This document shows, one piece after another, positions 1 through 6,929 of a DNA stretch of 39,835 bases. The notes beneath the pieces are model-generated. The model ran no database searches and had not been told where the DNA came from. It was given only the letters and a program-made list of their open reading frames with translations. Each line of letters opens with the position of its first letter. Position 1 is the stretch's first letter. Position numbers and translations under genes: made by a program. This stretch comes from Candidatus Iainarchaeum sp. (GTDB lineage: Archaea > Iainarchaeota > Iainarchaeia > Iainarchaeales > VGJJ01): the NCBI GenBank assembly GCA_016867455.1, contig VGJJ01000004.1, positions 1 to 39,835 of the forward strand, written 5' to 3'.

Positions 1-160
1 GAAAATTATTTATGTTGCATCATGCACTAAAAGATTTTTTCCCCAAAATCAAGTTCCACATAAGAAACGGAGGCTATTTAGGGCTTATTTTCGCCTGTTA
101 AGTGCCTGAAAAACCGCTTATTGCATAAAAAGCTCTAATTTAGCTTCTTTTTCCGAAAGG

Positions 161-168
161 TATATATA
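161..168 (+). promoter_or_regulatory. TATA-box promoter of candidate RNA
   Basis: An 8-bp alternating TA run (tatatata) follows a purine-rich flank (ccgaaagg) that could be a BRE. It is the best TATA match in the first 500 bases and predicts transcription starting near 190. Confidence 0.55.
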
Positions 169-189
169 CTTGGTTTGTTTGTAGATGTC

Positions 190-472
190 GCGAGGTTTTT
201 CGGATGACATCAAATTCCCCTCTGGAAATCAATTCCAAAATGTCTCTCGAAAAGGCGTACGTTGAGTCGCCCTCCCTGGTTTCTGAAGCCGGGATAAAGG
301 TCAGCGATTCAGTCCTCGCATGGGCAAAGAAGGTTGGGAGAGGAAGACACGGGCCCGCAGAACCCCCCCGTTCGAGCGAAGCACCCGTCCCCTCACCAAT
401 TTCACATTGTCCAAACTGACGCTTTGGTTTCCGCGGTTGGCACCCCCTGCACCCGCGGAAACTGCTTTTTTT
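190..472 (+). ncRNA. Candidate structured non-coding RNA, unclassified
   Basis: No recognisable protein gene lies in 1-565. From the predicted start near 190 several helices can be drawn. The 5' end gcgagg (190-195) pairs with cctcgc (314-319). Inside it sits a GGCG/CGCC hairpin near 257-274 and a tccc-ggttt/aagcc-ggga hairpin near 276-297. A bulged helix joins acggg and flanking bases near 330-350 to cccgt and its flank near 385-400. The unit ends in a 10-bp hairpin plus T-run. Size and layout suit an abundant archaeal RNA, but I could not match the conserved cores of RNase P RNA or SRP RNA. A 71-codon ORF (204-419) crosses the region; its product resembles nothing I know and its start is not at the leaderless distance from the TATA box. 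Helices were drawn by eye. Confidence 0.35.
427..472 (+). terminator. Hairpin plus T-tract terminator
   Basis: A perfect 10-bp inverted repeat (gtttccgcgg at 427-436, ccgcggaaac at 453-462) with a 16-nt loop is followed by seven T at 466-472 and another T-run at 479-484. It closes the transcript starting near 190. Confidence 0.55.
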
Positions 473-536
473 GGTGCATTTTTTGGGTAGTTTTGATTTT
501 GGTTAACGCGCGGATTGATGTGTGCGGGCGCGCACG

Positions 537-543
537 TTTATGA
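537..543 (+). promoter_or_regulatory. TATA-like box of the NMP kinase gene
   Basis: tttatga is centred 26 nt before the ATG at 566, the spacing expected for a leaderless transcript. It supports 566 over the upstream TTG/ATG pair at 515/518. Confidence 0.5.
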
Positions 544-565
544 ACTAGTGTTTCCCATTTTTGAA

Positions 566-1090
566 ATGACTCCAAAGCATGTGGCAAAAAGATACATAAT
601 TTGGTTGGTGTCTGGCACTCCCGGCACCGGAAAAACCACCCTCGCTCACCAAATTGCCCCTTTGTTACACGCCACCATTCTCGAGGAAAAAACCCTCGCA
701 CGAAAAAAAAGAATAGGGGCGTGGAATTCCCGCACGAAAGAGTATGAGGTTGACCTCCCTTCCTTGAAAAAAGAACTCCTCTCTCGAATCACGCATACGC
801 GGAAAAATCTCGTAATTGTGGGCCACCTCTCGTGCGAGTTCTCACTGCCCGTGAACCAAGTCATCGTGACCCACTGCCCACGCTCAACGTTGGAAAAACG
901 ATTACGCCAACGAAAATATTCCGAACTCAAAATCCAAGAAAACGTGTACTGCGAAGAAGAAAATTATGTCTTGGAGAACGTGAAAAAGCATTATCCTCGT
1001 TCCAACATTCGCGTGGTGTCGACCCATCGCCCTAAAAAAGGAGTTCCTCCCTCCATTCTGCGTATCATTCGTTCACTGACGAATAACTAA
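566..1090 (+). CDS. Fap7/AK6-type adenylate (NMP) kinase
   Basis: A 174-residue P-loop kinase. The Walker A motif GTPGTGKT is at residues 17-24 after a short beta strand. A hydrophobic strand and His-containing segment (VIVGHLS) and a lid-like region (LEKRLRQRKY, then KIQENVYCEE) match the archaeal Fap7/AK6 family. These enzymes transfer phosphate between ATP and AMP; the eukaryotic and archaeal homologues also bind uS11 and act in late small-subunit maturation. The start at 566 is chosen because the P-loop strand begins just after it and a TATA-like box sits 26 nt upstream. The longer form from 515 would add a non-homologous segment. The gene is followed after 19 nt by a secreted-protein gene. 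Confidence 0.8.
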   Translation: MTPKHVAKRYIIWLVSGTPGTGKTTLAHQIAPLLHATILEEKTLARKKRIGAWNSRTKEYEVDLPSLKKELLSRITHTRKNLVIVGHLSCEFSLPVNQVIVTHCPRSTLEKRLRQRKYSELKIQENVYCEEENYVLENVKKHYPRSNIRVVSTHRPKKGVPPSILRIIRSLTNN

Positions 1091-1109
1091 ATAGAGGGGG
1101 CCTTTCATC

Positions 1110-2363
1110 GTGAGAAACGGAATATTTTTTGGAATATTGTTGAGCATACTATTTTTTTCCACCGGAGTCAACGCACTCATACTGACGGAAAAAACACTCT
1201 CCACGAGTGGTTTTTCCGGACTCATATCGGATGGATTTGGTCAATCACGCTGCGATGATTTCGCATTCACCCCATTTACCGGATATGACGAAAAGGAAAA
1301 TGACACCATTCTCACGCTCAACGTGCAAACCACTCCCGCGAATGATAATGATGCCAACGTCCAAGTCTACGTGAACAACGAATTATTCCAAACCATTCAC
1401 GCGAGAGACTTGCTTGAAAATAATACCATTCACCTGCGCTTACCTTCTGATATTCAAGCAGAACAAAACACCATCCGTGTGTGCGGAAACAATTCCTCCG
1501 TCACCGAACGAGTGACCGTGCGCAGCGACACCAAAATTGGATTATACCAACTCGCACGATTTGATGAACTGAATGCATTCCAAACATTCGTCGCAGGAAC
1601 CAACCCCGTGTTGGGAGACCCCATCACGATTGAATTGTATTTGACGAACAACGGAGGAGAAGCCACGGAAGTAAGTATTGATTACCGCAAGTACGAGTTA
1701 GAATACATTCCATTATTGAAAGGAGAAACTGGATTCAGCGGAACAATACTCCCCGGAGAAACCAAAAAACTCGTGTATGACATCAAACCCTTGCGCGCCG
1801 TATCCATACTCTTACCGCCGGCCGTGCTCACGTATACGAATATTTTCGGAGAAAAAATTACTCAAGAAAGCACGCGAGCATTTTTGCTCGTGGACGCGCC
1901 CGAGTTTAACGTGAGAGGAGCGTTCTTGGTGCCCCAAGTCCGAGTAAATGTGAACGAACCCGTGGATGTACAATGGGTTGCGCAAAACGATGGAATAACA
2001 CCCATACATGGACTCAAAGCCACGTTCACGGTTTACCCGGAAGGAAAAATGACTCCTTCCTCAACTAATATCGACACACTCTCCCCCGCCAAAGCCGTGA
2101 GCCAACCCTTCACCGTAACATTCGACAAGCCCGGAATATACACGCTGGGATGTTATTTGTCTCCCAAAGCAGATCCATTCTTGACCACAAACTGTCAAAG
2201 CGCCACGATTGAAGTCGTAGAACCCAACACAGGAATCACCTTACTATTTTCCCTGTTGATTCTCCTCATCGCGATTGCCGTGTACGCGTACATCTACGTG
2301 CTGCCCAATGCGCCGCCCAAAGTCGAGCCTCCCCGCAAGGGAAGGTTCTACTCGGGAAAGTGA
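1110..2363 (+). CDS. Secreted, C-terminally membrane-anchored Ig/CARDB-like surface protein
   Basis: A 417-residue protein. The N-terminus is a signal peptide (MRNGIFFGILLSILFFSTGVNA). A long extracellular part rich in beta-strand follows, with conserved-looking phrases such as LYLTNNGGEATEVSI and WVAQNDGITPIHG that resemble CARDB or COG1361-type Ig folds. One C-terminal transmembrane helix (about residues 375-398) and a short basic tail follow. The start is GTG with gaggggg 10 nt upstream. Likely displayed on the outer face of the membrane, perhaps as a cell-envelope component; no enzyme motif is visible. Possibly co-transcribed with the kinase 19 nt upstream. Architecture is seen; the family name is an inference. 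Confidence 0.65.
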   Translation: MRNGIFFGILLSILFFSTGVNALILTEKTLSTSGFSGLISDGFGQSRCDDFAFTPFTGYDEKENDTILTLNVQTTPANDNDANVQVYVNNELFQTIHARDLLENNTIHLRLPSDIQAEQNTIRVCGNNSSVTERVTVRSDTKIGLYQLARFDELNAFQTFVAGTNPVLGDPITIELYLTNNGGEATEVSIDYRKYELEYIPLLKGETGFSGTILPGETKKLVYDIKPLRAVSILLPPAVLTYTNIFGEKITQESTRAFLLVDAPEFNVRGAFLVPQVRVNVNEPVDVQWVAQNDGITPIHGLKATFTVYPEGKMTPSSTNIDTLSPAKAVSQPFTVTFDKPGIYTLGCYLSPKADPFLTTNCQSATIEVVEPNTGITLLFSLLILLIAIAVYAYIYVLPNAPPKVEPPRKGRFYSGK

Positions 2364-2384
2364 CACTCAACACGAAAACGAGCC

Positions 2385-2404
2385 CCTGCCCAGGCAGGTT
2401 TTTT
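2385..2404 (+). terminator. Short hairpin plus T-run after the surface protein gene
   Basis: cctgcc and ggcagg are separated by 2 nt and followed by six T (2399-2404). The T-run continues into ttaatt, so it could also act as the TATA-like box for the downstream leader. Confidence 0.45.
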
Positions 2405-2408
2405 AATT
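2399..2408 (+). promoter_or_regulatory. Possible promoter of the TRAM gene leader
   Basis: ttttttaatt resembles the TATA-like boxes elsewhere in the window. Use of this site would give a leader of about 140 nt before the TRAM gene at 2569, holding a small ORF and a palindrome. Confidence 0.35.
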
Positions 2409-2451
2409 CGACGAAAGAGAGTTACGTGTAACATACACAGGAAATACAGTC

Positions 2452-2550
2452 ATGGAATCCAATACCCCATTTGCTCATTTTCATCCGGTAACCAACCCAC
2501 CTCACGCATCACTCTTTTCGAACATTTTGCGCAAAATGTTCAATCCATAA
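2452..2550 (+). CDS. Possible 32-codon leader ORF upstream of the TRAM gene
   Basis: An ATG ORF of 32 residues (begins MESNTPFAHFHP, ends RKMFNP) lies wholly in the gap between the surface protein and TRAM genes. A purine-rich stretch (aggaaat) lies about 8 nt before its ATG. It ends 18 nt before the TRAM start, and its last codons overlap the perfect palindrome at 2520-2541. I recognise no homologue. It may be a regulatory leader peptide, or chance. Confidence 0.2.
   Translation: MESNTPFAHFHPVTNPPHASLFSNILRKMFNP
2520..2541. repeat. Perfect 22-bp palindrome before the TRAM gene
   Basis: gaacattttgc is followed directly by its exact reverse complement gcaaaatgttc. As DNA it could be a dimeric operator; as RNA it would form a 9-bp hairpin with a GCGC loop, 12 nt upstream of the aggagg ribosome-binding site of the TRAM gene. 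Confidence 0.8.
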
Positions 2551-2568
2551 AATTAGGAGGCCCCATCT

Positions 2569-2868
2569 ATGATGAATTCAAATATGCACAACAACTATGA
2601 AAACCGACCCCGCCGACCATCGTTCGGTCCCGTCCCCGTAAAGGAAGGAGACACGTACGACGTCACCATCGAAGGAATCGGAGAAAAAGGAGATGGGATT
2701 GCCAAAATACAAGGATTTGTAATCGTGGTCCCCAAAACACAACAAGGACAACGCGTGAAAGTCAGGATCACAGCCGTGCGCGGAAAAGTTTCCTTCGGAG
2801 AAGTCGTGGGAGAAGCCACGAGCGAAGAACCAGCATCCGACTCAATGGATGAAGAAGAGGAACAATAA
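2569..2868 (+). CDS. Small TRAM-domain RNA-binding protein
   Basis: A 99-residue protein made of a polar N-terminus (about 20 residues, Asn/Arg/Pro-rich), one TRAM domain (about residues 22-82; GDTYDVTIEGIGEKGDGIAK, later VKVRITAVRG) and an acidic tail ending in EEEEQ. Stand-alone TRAM proteins are a largely archaeal family, thought to be RNA chaperones, with cold-shock-like roles reported in methanogens. The ribosome-binding site aggagg at 2554-2559 fits the ATG at 2569; a second ATG follows at once. The gene has a structured leader, and a bidirectional terminator follows it. Being a single gene with a strong Shine-Dalgarno among mostly leaderless neighbours, it may be controlled after transcription. 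Confidence 0.85.
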   Translation: MMNSNMHNNYENRPRRPSFGPVPVKEGDTYDVTIEGIGEKGDGIAKIQGFVIVVPKTQQGQRVKVRITAVRGKVSFGEVVGEATSEEPASDSMDEEEEQ

Positions 2869-2881
2869 ATTTTAGAAAAAA

Positions 2882-2922
2882 AATAATGAAGAGGGTTTTA
2901 TTGCCCTCTCATTATTCCATTT
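2882..2922. terminator. Bidirectional terminator between convergent genes
   Basis: An arm of 14 nt ending in gaggg (2882-2895) pairs with ccctctcattatt (2904-2916) with one bulge and an 8-nt loop. T-rich sequence follows on the plus strand, and A-rich sequence precedes it, giving T-runs on the minus strand. It lies between the ends of the TRAM gene and the minus-strand membrane protein gene. Confidence 0.75.
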
Positions 2923-2929
2923 TATTTTA

Positions 2930-3694
2930 TTATTTTTTCTTTTTCTTAGCCAATGAACGCTTCGCGGAAGCGTGCTTAATTGATTTCACGTGATGTGACG
3001 CGTGACCGTGCAACACTCCGGAATCCTTGACGACTTCTCCAAACATAATGTAGGAAGTCATCCACCACGTGTACGTGGCCGCACCCATAAACAATTCCGA
3101 GAGGGCGTTGAAACTAGGAATGGAGAGAATCGCCACCACTCCAATCAACACGACTCCATAGGCCATGAGCAACAACCACGTAATCCAATAATCCGACATG
3201 GAAATGACTTTCCAAATCTTAGATAATTGGAACGCAGAACCAATTCGTTTGTCGTGAGCAAACAATTGAATACCAATCGGAGCCATGAGCATGGCAAAAA
3301 AAGTGAGAATGAGCGCCAATGCACCAAACACCGCTCCATTGACTAGTAATCCAATAAAGCTCTGCACCGAAAGAATGGGGTTTTGCGTGAGACTAATGAA
3401 AATACTCCAAACTAATGGAATAGTAATAATAGCTCCCAACAACAATACCACGAGTGCGGGAATGAAAAATAATACTCCCACCACTATCACGAGCAAACCC
3501 GACAAGTACATGTCCACAAAGTCCGAAAAATGGGGCATGGTCTCATTCCCACTCTGCGTGCGACGTGCACTCTCAACGCCTAAGCCGTGTAACAAAGGGC
3601 GCAATGGCGCAAAGACTGCGAAAAGGGTTCCCAATACAATGGTAATCGGGTCCGTTTTCCAAGGCCGCTTGACCGCCTCCACAAAATCAATCAT
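2930..3694 (-). CDS. Multi-pass membrane protein, DUF4013/Yip1-like
   Basis: A 254-residue hydrophobic protein with about five to six predicted transmembrane segments. After an amphipathic N-terminus (FVEAVKRPWKTDP) come strong helices around residues 70-110, 115-140, 155-185 and 190-225. The end is a highly basic tail (AKRSLAKKKKK). The layout, with helices joined by an internal amphipathic segment, resembles the DUF4013 or Yip1 families of archaeal membrane proteins of unknown role. The start is supported by ggagga 7-8 nt before the ATG. It diverges from the Nudix gene. No catalytic motif is visible. Confidence 0.6.
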   Translation of the reverse strand: MIDFVEAVKRPWKTDPITIVLGTLFAVFAPLRPLLHGLGVESARRTQSGNETMPHFSDFVDMYLSGLLVIVVGVLFFIPALVVLLLGAIITIPLVWSIFISLTQNPILSVQSFIGLLVNGAVFGALALILTFFAMLMAPIGIQLFAHDKRIGSAFQLSKIWKVISMSDYWITWLLLMAYGVVLIGVVAILSIPSFNALSELFMGAATYTWWMTSYIMFGEVVKDSGVLHGHASHHVKSIKHASAKRSLAKKKKK

Positions 3695-3747
3695 ACCTAC
3701 TCCTCCATGCCCACGCGGGCAAAAACTACTCCCAACAAAATATCGGC

Positions 3748-3756
3748 GTTTATAAC
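3748..3756. promoter_or_regulatory. Possible shared TATA element of divergent genes
   Basis: gtttataac reads as a TATA-like box on both strands (gttataaac on the minus strand). It sits 54 bp from the minus-strand membrane protein start and 48 bp from the earliest Nudix start, so it could serve either or both. Confidence 0.4.
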
Positions 3757-3809
3757 CATTTAGACATGCTTTACTCGAAACCGATTTCTTTCACGCGGGA
3801 GGGGTGGTG

Positions 3810-3816
3810 ATTATAT
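3810..3816 (+). promoter_or_regulatory. TATA-like box of the Nudix gene
   Basis: attatat is centred 26 nt before the ATG at 3840, matching the leaderless spacing seen across the window. Confidence 0.45.
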
Positions 3817-3839
3817 GCCCTGACTCTACTATTTTCTGC

Positions 3840-4388
3840 ATGGTTTCCACTCCCAAACCGCGACGACGAGAGCGGGAAAAACTTCCCATTGAGCGGGCGT
3901 GCGTCGCACTCGTTTACCGTGGAAAAAAATTTCTTTTACTCAAGAGAACGTACTCGCGAAACTGGACTGCTCCCGGTGGACAAGTCGAAAAAGGAGAAAC
4001 CGATGAAGAAACCGCGAGGAGAGAAGCATTTGAAGAAACCGGACTAAAAAATCTCGTATTTATTCCCCGATTCAAACGAGTCAACATTTACACCATGTTT
4101 AGGGGAACCAAAAAAGTGGAACGACACGTATTATTTTTTCTCGCGGAAAGCAAAAGCGGAGAAATTGTATTGTCCCCTGAACACACCGCCTATGAGTGGT
4201 TGGACTTTCACGATGCCATCAAACGCGTACGATTTCCCGCACTAAAGTCTATTCTCGCAGGAGCAGCCCAAAAACTCGACCCCGAATTCAAATGGAAGCC
4301 GAGTGAAAGCATGTTGAAAGGAAACCCCACGGAAGAAGAACACGGTGATTGGCTTCCCAAAAAGCCATTGTTTAAAAATATGAATTAG
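3840..4388 (+). CDS. Nudix hydrolase
   Basis: A 182-residue protein with a complete Nudix box at residues 47-69: G, five residues, E, seven residues, then REAFEETGL, which are the metal and catalytic residues. Strands on either side (ACVALVYRGKKFLLLKR; ERHVLFFLAES) complete the fold. Nudix enzymes split nucleoside diphosphates linked to another group; the substrate cannot be told from sequence. A conserved-looking C-terminal part (AYEWLDFHDAIKRVRFPALKSIL) is typical of MutT/ADP-ribose-type members. The ATG at 3840 is preferred because of its TATA spacing. A GTG pair at 3804/3807 just after ggagggg is the alternative and would add 11-12 residues. Confidence 0.85.
   Translation: MVSTPKPRRREREKLPIERACVALVYRGKKFLLLKRTYSRNWTAPGGQVEKGETDEETARREAFEETGLKNLVFIPRFKRVNIYTMFRGTKKVERHVLFFLAESKSGEIVLSPEHTAYEWLDFHDAIKRVRFPALKSILAGAAQKLDPEFKWKPSESMLKGNPTEEEHGDWLPKKPLFKNMN
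4371..4380 (+). promoter_or_regulatory. TATA-like box of the repeat lipoprotein gene
   Basis: tttaaaaata is centred 25 nt before the ATG at 4400 and lies inside the end of the Nudix gene. Confidence 0.5.
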
Positions 4389-4399
4389 GTGAAGTGACT

Positions 4400-6157
4400 A
4401 TGATTGCACAAAAAAAACTATTGATAGGAACCATTGGAATACTGCTCATTTTCATTTTAGGATGCGTCTCCCCTTCCCCGCAACCGCCGATTAATCCTCC
4501 GGTGAACCCGCCCTCTTCGGGCGTGAGTTGGTTGTATTTTTCACCCGTGCAAGCCCACACGAATCCGTGGCAAGTCGCTGATACTGATTTCACCAGCACC
4601 CCCACTGAAGAACAACTCGTTGAGGCGTGGTTGTCCAGCATCGCTATCTCTACTTCAACTATCCTGTTTATTCCCCACGACGAAATCGTTTGTGAAGCAC
4701 TCAACTGCCCGCGCGGAGATTATTTACTCGTGCTTCCACGCACAACGCAAGCACAATCCGAATTAATCGAAGAAGGATTCGCTCCCATGAAAGAACCATT
4801 CTTCTATGCGCAAACCAGCGAAAACAATGTTGTCTCACTCACGTTAGTAAATCCATCCCCCGAAAAAATATTTTATGGAGGATGCAACGATTACACGATA
4901 CGAAAACTCACTCCCAATGGAGAAGGAATGTTACTTCCCGGAAAAACATGCATTTTGGAAGGAATCCCCAACGTATTAGAGAGTGGAAAATCCATTACTT
5001 TCCATGAAACCATTTCCACGAATGGAAACTATGAAGGAATGCTCGGATACAGCACCGGTTGTGCGTCTGACAAACCCATTTCCGAAGCCGCGTGCACGAG
5101 TGAACACACCCTCCAAACGAACACGTTCACCATTCAAAATACAGTGAACGCGTCAACCATCTCGGCCGTATACGGGTTAAAACAATGCAACTCCAACCCG
5201 TGGCAAACAGACACCAATGCATTCACTCTCAACGAGGACAAGGTTGCATTCACGAATTGGTTAGAAGAAAATGGAATAACTCCCAAATATGTTTCCTATG
5301 TTCCCGCGCCCGAAGGATTGGCCGTATGTTTAGCATGCAGTTGTGCAAGCGGAGAAACCTACCGCATTATCATTTCAACTAGCGAACAAGTTGCTGCCGA
5401 AGGATTAGGATTTATCACGGAAGGCGCGTACGCGTGGCCGGAAGAAACACCTGCCTTTTCCGCAGCCGATTGGAGAATCGTGACACCGTACCAATGCTTT
5501 GCCAACAAATGGAACACGGAACATATTTCGGTGCGAAACGTTGAGAAAGATTTTGAATTATTACAAAAATGGTTAGAAGAACAAGGAGTCAACGTCACCT
5601 ACCTCGCGCACATCCGCGGAGTAACATTGAGCCAGCAATGCACCAAACTCTCCACCGACAAGTACGGGATTGGCATCCTGAACCAAGAAGACGTGGACTT
5701 GTTATCGTCCCTCGGATTCATTGCCGCAGGACCCCAACAAACCAAATTGTTCACCGACACCGAAAACATGGAAGAGCGACAATATTTATACAAGACTAAA
5801 TTCTGCCAAACCCCTCCGTGGGGAGCACCGGATTTGAGCAACGGCAACGAAGCCGAAGTCGTGGAACGCGTACACGCATGGTTGACGGAAATGGGCATTC
5901 CCGCCTACGAAAAACCAACCATTCATTCGGTGGGAGTTTCCCCCACGGGAAGCTGCGGAACGGACTCTGGATTAAGCGTATTCATTACCATCCCTGCGTG
6001 GGGAGAAGTGCACATCCTGCCGTATGGTTTTGCAAAGCCATCCTATGCATTCAACCCTGCGAAAAGCCAAGTGTATCCCATCACTAATTCCTCTGCCGGT
6101 GGAACGATGATAGCGGGTGGGGAAACCTGCGAAGGAGACGCGTGCGCGTACACCTAA
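4400..6157 (+). CDS. Secreted lipoprotein with four tandem divergent repeats
   Basis: A 585-residue protein. A signal peptide ends in the lipobox ILGC (Cys22), followed by a Pro-rich linker. Four related units follow. Each has a Cys (Ala in unit 1), then P-W or K-W about five residues later, then W-L 19-20 residues further (EAWLSS, TNWLEEN, QKWLEEQ, HAWLTEM), then a second Cys region and a Gly-Phe near the end. The marker Trp are W57, W268, W371 and W474, so units 2-4 repeat every 103 residues exactly. Between units 1 and 2 sits an Ig-like beta domain with its own cysteines (about residues 145-245). Likely tethered to the outer membrane face with disulfides. I do not recognise the unit as a named family. 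ATG 4400 is preferred over GTG 4394 because of TATA spacing; aggtga also precedes it. Confidence 0.65.
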   Translation: MIAQKKLLIGTIGILLIFILGCVSPSPQPPINPPVNPPSSGVSWLYFSPVQAHTNPWQVADTDFTSTPTEEQLVEAWLSSIAISTSTILFIPHDEIVCEALNCPRGDYLLVLPRTTQAQSELIEEGFAPMKEPFFYAQTSENNVVSLTLVNPSPEKIFYGGCNDYTIRKLTPNGEGMLLPGKTCILEGIPNVLESGKSITFHETISTNGNYEGMLGYSTGCASDKPISEAACTSEHTLQTNTFTIQNTVNASTISAVYGLKQCNSNPWQTDTNAFTLNEDKVAFTNWLEENGITPKYVSYVPAPEGLAVCLACSCASGETYRIIISTSEQVAAEGLGFITEGAYAWPEETPAFSAADWRIVTPYQCFANKWNTEHISVRNVEKDFELLQKWLEEQGVNVTYLAHIRGVTLSQQCTKLSTDKYGIGILNQEDVDLLSSLGFIAAGPQQTKLFTDTENMEERQYLYKTKFCQTPPWGAPDLSNGNEAEVVERVHAWLTEMGIPAYEKPTIHSVGVSPTGSCGTDSGLSVFITIPAWGEVHILPYGFAKPSYAFNPAKSQVYPITNSSAGGTMIAGGETCEGDACAYT

Positions 6158-6165
6158 TAAAATCG

Positions 6166-6834
6166 TTAATCCAGCATGCCATTCGCACGCATGCTGAACA
6201 ATTCTTCACGCGTAACAATCACGTGGTCCACTAATTCAATATCTATCCACTTGGATGCTTCCAAAATCTGCTTGGTCAAAATAATATCTGCCGGCGAAGG
6301 TTGAGCGATTTGGGAAGGATGATTATGCATTATCACTATTTTTCCCGCACCACGCTGCAACGCTTTGCTTAATACTTCGCGTGCATCTACGTGAACACGG
6401 AAACGGGTGCCCTCGCTCAATAAGATAGGTGCACCCATGCATGTGCCGCGCATATCCAAGCAAACTAAAAAAAATAATTCATTGGATGCATGACGCAAGC
6501 GAGAAGAAATAGAAACAACCGCGTCCTCCATGAAAACAGGTTCATGATTGACGTAGTGGATGCGTGAACCTAACTCAAGAGAGGCATGCAACTCAATGGC
6601 TTGCACTTTTCCCAAACCATTTTTTACGAGGCCGGCTAAATCCCTATTCTTGAGCACACTCAAATCACCGTCGCAGGAAGACAAAACATCCTGTGCTTGC
6701 TCAATGGCACTTTTACCTTTCCTCCCGGAACGCAGAATAATAGCCACTAATTCCACATCCGAAAGATGGGCCACTCCATTCATCCACGCCCGCTCACGCG
6801 GACGCAAATGAACAGGAATGAGACTGATTTTCAT
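6166..6834 (-). CDS. radC: RadC-like protein (UPF0758, JAB/MPN metalloprotease fold)
   Basis: A 222-residue protein. The N-terminal part (LRPRERAWMNGVAHLSDVEL, IILRSGRKGKSA) is the helix-hairpin-helix-like region of RadC. The C-terminal JAB domain has an exact JAMM motif: H170-x-H172, seven residues, S180-x2-D183 (HNHPS then SPAD), which binds zinc in active JAMM proteases. RadC is almost universal in bacteria but patchy in archaea; its old link to DNA repair is not secure. The start at 6834 matches where bacterial RadC proteins begin. The upstream in-frame extension is unlike the family. It diverges from the DsbA-like gene 95 bp away and ends 9 nt from the convergent lipoprotein gene. Confidence 0.85.
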   Translation of the reverse strand: MKISLIPVHLRPRERAWMNGVAHLSDVELVAIILRSGRKGKSAIEQAQDVLSSCDGDLSVLKNRDLAGLVKNGLGKVQAIELHASLELGSRIHYVNHEPVFMEDAVVSISSRLRHASNELFFLVCLDMRGTCMGAPILLSEGTRFRVHVDAREVLSKALQRGAGKIVIMHNHPSQIAQPSPADIILTKQILEASKWIDIELVDHVIVTREELFSMRANGMLD

Positions 6835-6901
6835 TCCTTTTACATGCGTGAAAACGAAGAAAAACCAACGAAGAATAATACATAACGCATTTTCGTCGTA
6901 A

Positions 6902-6908
6902 TTAAAAA
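6902..6908 (+). promoter_or_regulatory. TATA-like box of the DsbA-like gene
   Basis: ttaaaaa is centred 25 nt before the ATG at 6930. Confidence 0.5.
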
Positions 6909-6929
6909 CGCCCCTGAGTTCTTTGGAAC

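Noticed and set aside
190-472. RNase P RNA or SRP RNA
   Set aside because: Size fits, but the conserved core motifs (GAGGAAAGTCC-like or the SRP GGAA/AGCA hairpin) are not recognisable, so only an unclassified RNA is claimed.
515-565. N-terminal extension of the NMP kinase from TTG/ATG
   Set aside because: The extension is unlike the family and the TATA-like box at 537 would fall inside it.
402-701. Minus-strand ORF of 99 codons
   Set aside because: It covers the terminator and the NMP kinase on the opposite strand, and its product resembles nothing; taken as a shadow.
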